Assembly: GCF_013315265.1 (NCBI RefSeq)
Contig: NZ_JABUFE010000005.1
Location: forward strand, 1 to 64,000
DNA from: Parasulfitobacter algicola
GTDB lineage: Bacteria > Pseudomonadota > Alphaproteobacteria > Rhodobacterales > Rhodobacteraceae
Direction of reading: 5' to 3'
DNA: 64,000 nt
Shown: in pieces, positions 62,711 through 64,000 of the stretch
How the letters are laid out: each line of letters opens with the position of its first letter
Numbering within the stretch: position 1 is the stretch's first letter
Translations under genes and position numbers: made by a program
The notes under the pieces: model-generated
Told to the model about the DNA's origin: nothing
The model's database searches: none
What the model saw: the letters and a program-made list of their open reading frames with translations, nothing else

Positions 62711-63862
62711 ATGGCAGCGCCCTATGCCTCGGATCCGGAAAAAGCCAGGGGACGGCTGATTTGGGAAGAGGAAAGCAGTTTCAGGTCATGTTTTCAGCGT
62801 GATCGGGACAGAATTATTCATTCCAGTGCGTTTCGGCGGTTAAAGCACAAAACGCAGGTTTTCGTGGAACATGAGGGCGATTATTTTCGCACGCGTCTGA
62901 CCCATTCGATTGAAGTGGCGCAGGTGGCGCGCACAATCGCCGGGGCTTTGGGGCTGAATGGCGAGTTGACCGAGGCAATCGCGCTGGCCCATGATCTTGG
63001 GCACACGCCGTTTGGTCATACGGGCGAAGATGCGCTGGACGCATTGATGCAGCCCTATGGCGGGTTCGATCACAACGCGCAGGCTGTTAAGATCGTCACA
63101 TCGTTGGAACGCCATTATGCGGATTTCGATGGATTGAACCTGACGTGGGAAACGTTGGAAGGGCTAGCCAAGCACAATGGCCCTGTGACAGGTGATCTGC
63201 CGTTTGCGCTGGCCGATTATACCGCGCGGCACGATCTGGAATTGCACACCCACGCCAGCGCCGAGGCACAGGTGGCTGCCTTGTCCGACGATATCGCTTA
63301 TAATAACCATGATCTGCACGACGGGCTGCGTGCGGGGTTGTTTACCGATGATGATATCTGCGATTTGCCGATTGTTGGCCCGGCTTATGCGCAGGTGGAC
63401 AAGGCGTATCCGGGGCTTGAGGCAAACCGCAGGCGGCACGAGGCGTTGCGTCGCGTCTTTGGCGTGATGGTATCAGACGTGATCGCGACATCGCATGATC
63501 TGATCACGCAGGCGGGTCCGGGCAGTGTGGAAGATATTCGGCATCTTGGGCGCTCTATGATCCGGTTTTCCAGCGATATCTGGGTACAGCTTCAGGATAT
63601 TCGGGCATTTTTGTTCAAGCGGATGTATCGCGCGCCAAGCGTGATGCAGACCCGGGCCGAGGTGACAGATGTGGTCAATCATCTGTTCCCTTTATTCATG
63701 TCGCAACCTGATCTGTTGCCCAAGGCATGGGTGCGCGATGTTAAAGACGCGGCCGATGAAACGGACCTTGCGCGTATCGTGGCAGATTATATCGCAGGAA
63801 TGACTGACCGATTTGCGTTGGAAAAATACGGCCAGCTTAGTCAAAGACCCTCTTGGGTATGA
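62711..63862 (+). CDS. dgt: dGTPase-like HD-domain triphosphohydrolase
   Basis: This 383-residue HD-domain protein belongs to the deoxyguanosinetriphosphate triphosphohydrolase-like family, which cleaves dNTPs to nucleoside and triphosphate. The metal-binding set is visible in R-L-T-H-S-I-E-V-A-Q and L-A-H-D-L-G-H-T-P-F-G-H. The ATG at 62711 with a GGTGAGG site is chosen over the preceding GTG. Its 3' end overlaps the edge gene on the other strand by 26 bp. Confidence 0.92.
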   Translation: MAAPYASDPEKARGRLIWEEESSFRSCFQRDRDRIIHSSAFRRLKHKTQVFVEHEGDYFRTRLTHSIEVAQVARTIAGALGLNGELTEAIALAHDLGHTPFGHTGEDALDALMQPYGGFDHNAQAVKIVTSLERHYADFDGLNLTWETLEGLAKHNGPVTGDLPFALADYTARHDLELHTHASAEAQVAALSDDIAYNNHDLHDGLRAGLFTDDDICDLPIVGPAYAQVDKAYPGLEANRRRHEALRRVFGVMVSDVIATSHDLITQAGPGSVEDIRHLGRSMIRFSSDIWVQLQDIRAFLFKRMYRAPSVMQTRAEVTDVVNHLFPLFMSQPDLLPKAWVRDVKDAADETDLARIVADYIAGMTDRFALEKYGQLSQRPSWV

Positions 63863-64000
63863 AATAAATCACGATACAAGCGCAGATCAATATTGCAAAA
63901 ATCGCGACTGAATTTATCGGTCCCGGCATTTGTTGATACTGCGTCAGTGCAAAAGTGGGTGAATTGATATCCTGGTACAGTTCATCTTGAAATGCAAAAA
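63837..64000 (-). CDS. C-terminal part of an unidentified membrane protein (runs off right edge)
   Basis: The minus-strand frame is open from the window edge to a TAA at 63837 (54 visible codons). It contains one hydrophobic segment (S-V-A-I-F-A-I-L-I-C-A-C-I-V-I-Y-F) followed by a basic end P-K-R-V-F-D. Its stop lies inside the 3' end of dgt. A membrane anchor is clear but the family is not. Confidence 0.5.
   Translation of the reverse strand, partial: FAFQDELYQDINSPTFALTQYQQMPGPINSVAIFAILICACIVIYFIPKRVFD

Overview
The window reads as an ordinary stretch of an alphaproteobacterial chromosome, most likely a marine Rhodobacterales (roseobacter-type) organism. This rests on protein content: short HisG with HisZ, an XdhABC set beside a BMP-type ABC importer, UPF0314, DUF2783 beside an FAD hydroxylase, and a RamA-like protein near a MetF-like/pterin methyltransferase/'virulence factor' trio. 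Coding density is high, GC is moderate, and many genes overlap by 4 bp (ATGA). No rRNA, tRNA, CRISPR array, insertion sequence or prophage was recognised.

Layout. 1-335: 5' part of an unrecognised tandem-repeat protein (minus), running off the left edge. 588-9790: a seven-gene minus operon (xdhA, xdhB, xdhC, ABC ATPase, two permeases, BMP binding protein), read as purine uptake plus (hypo)xanthine oxidation. 10025-13471: dnaE. 13503-16807: hisS-hisZ-hisG; hisS looks like a mosaic. 16901-18734: slyX, an ArsR-SRPBCC fusion regulator and a divergent alpha/beta hydrolase around a 32-bp dyad. 18735-21340: a low-density region with decayed fragments, including the 3' end of a GPH/MFS_2 transporter, and an intact Bcr/CflA-like MFS gene behind a leader-peptide attenuator. 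21341-23980: small secreted or orphan genes. 24139-31341: a homogentisate/aromatic catabolism island (MarR regulator, hmgA, FAH-family hydrolase, VOC protein, metallo-beta-lactamase-fold protein, FAD monooxygenase, DUF2783). 32090-33930: psuK-psuG for pseudouridine catabolism. 33939-35856: DUF4198 and HupE/UreJ-like genes whose 5' ends overlap head to head. 36651-42031: pgk, an SDR, class I aldolase and purL on the minus strand. 42161-49717: peptidyl-prolyl isomerases, DUF3179, tyrS, anmK, bolA, a J-domain protein. 50062-55610: a corrinoid/folate C1 cluster (methyltransferase, RamA-like activator, methyl-THF methyltransferase-like protein, MetF-like reductase, small 'virulence factor' protein). 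55842-57668: ppx/gppA-rlmE. 58238-62260: glpR and divergent glpD-glpK. 62309-64000: erpA-like gene, dgt and the 3' end of a membrane protein running off the right edge.

The most interesting element is the 5' region of the MFS gene at 19357-20547. It has a candidate promoter, a 16-codon leader peptide with four consecutive valine codons, a 9-bp antiterminator pairing and a Rho-independent terminator that share sequence, so that only one of the two structures can form. That is the layout of ribosome-mediated attenuation, here in front of a drug/metabolite exporter. Other leads are the left-edge repeat protein, a C1 cluster without a visible methyl-donor methyltransferase or corrinoid protein, two orphan immunity-like genes and the unusual convergent gap at 49718-50061.
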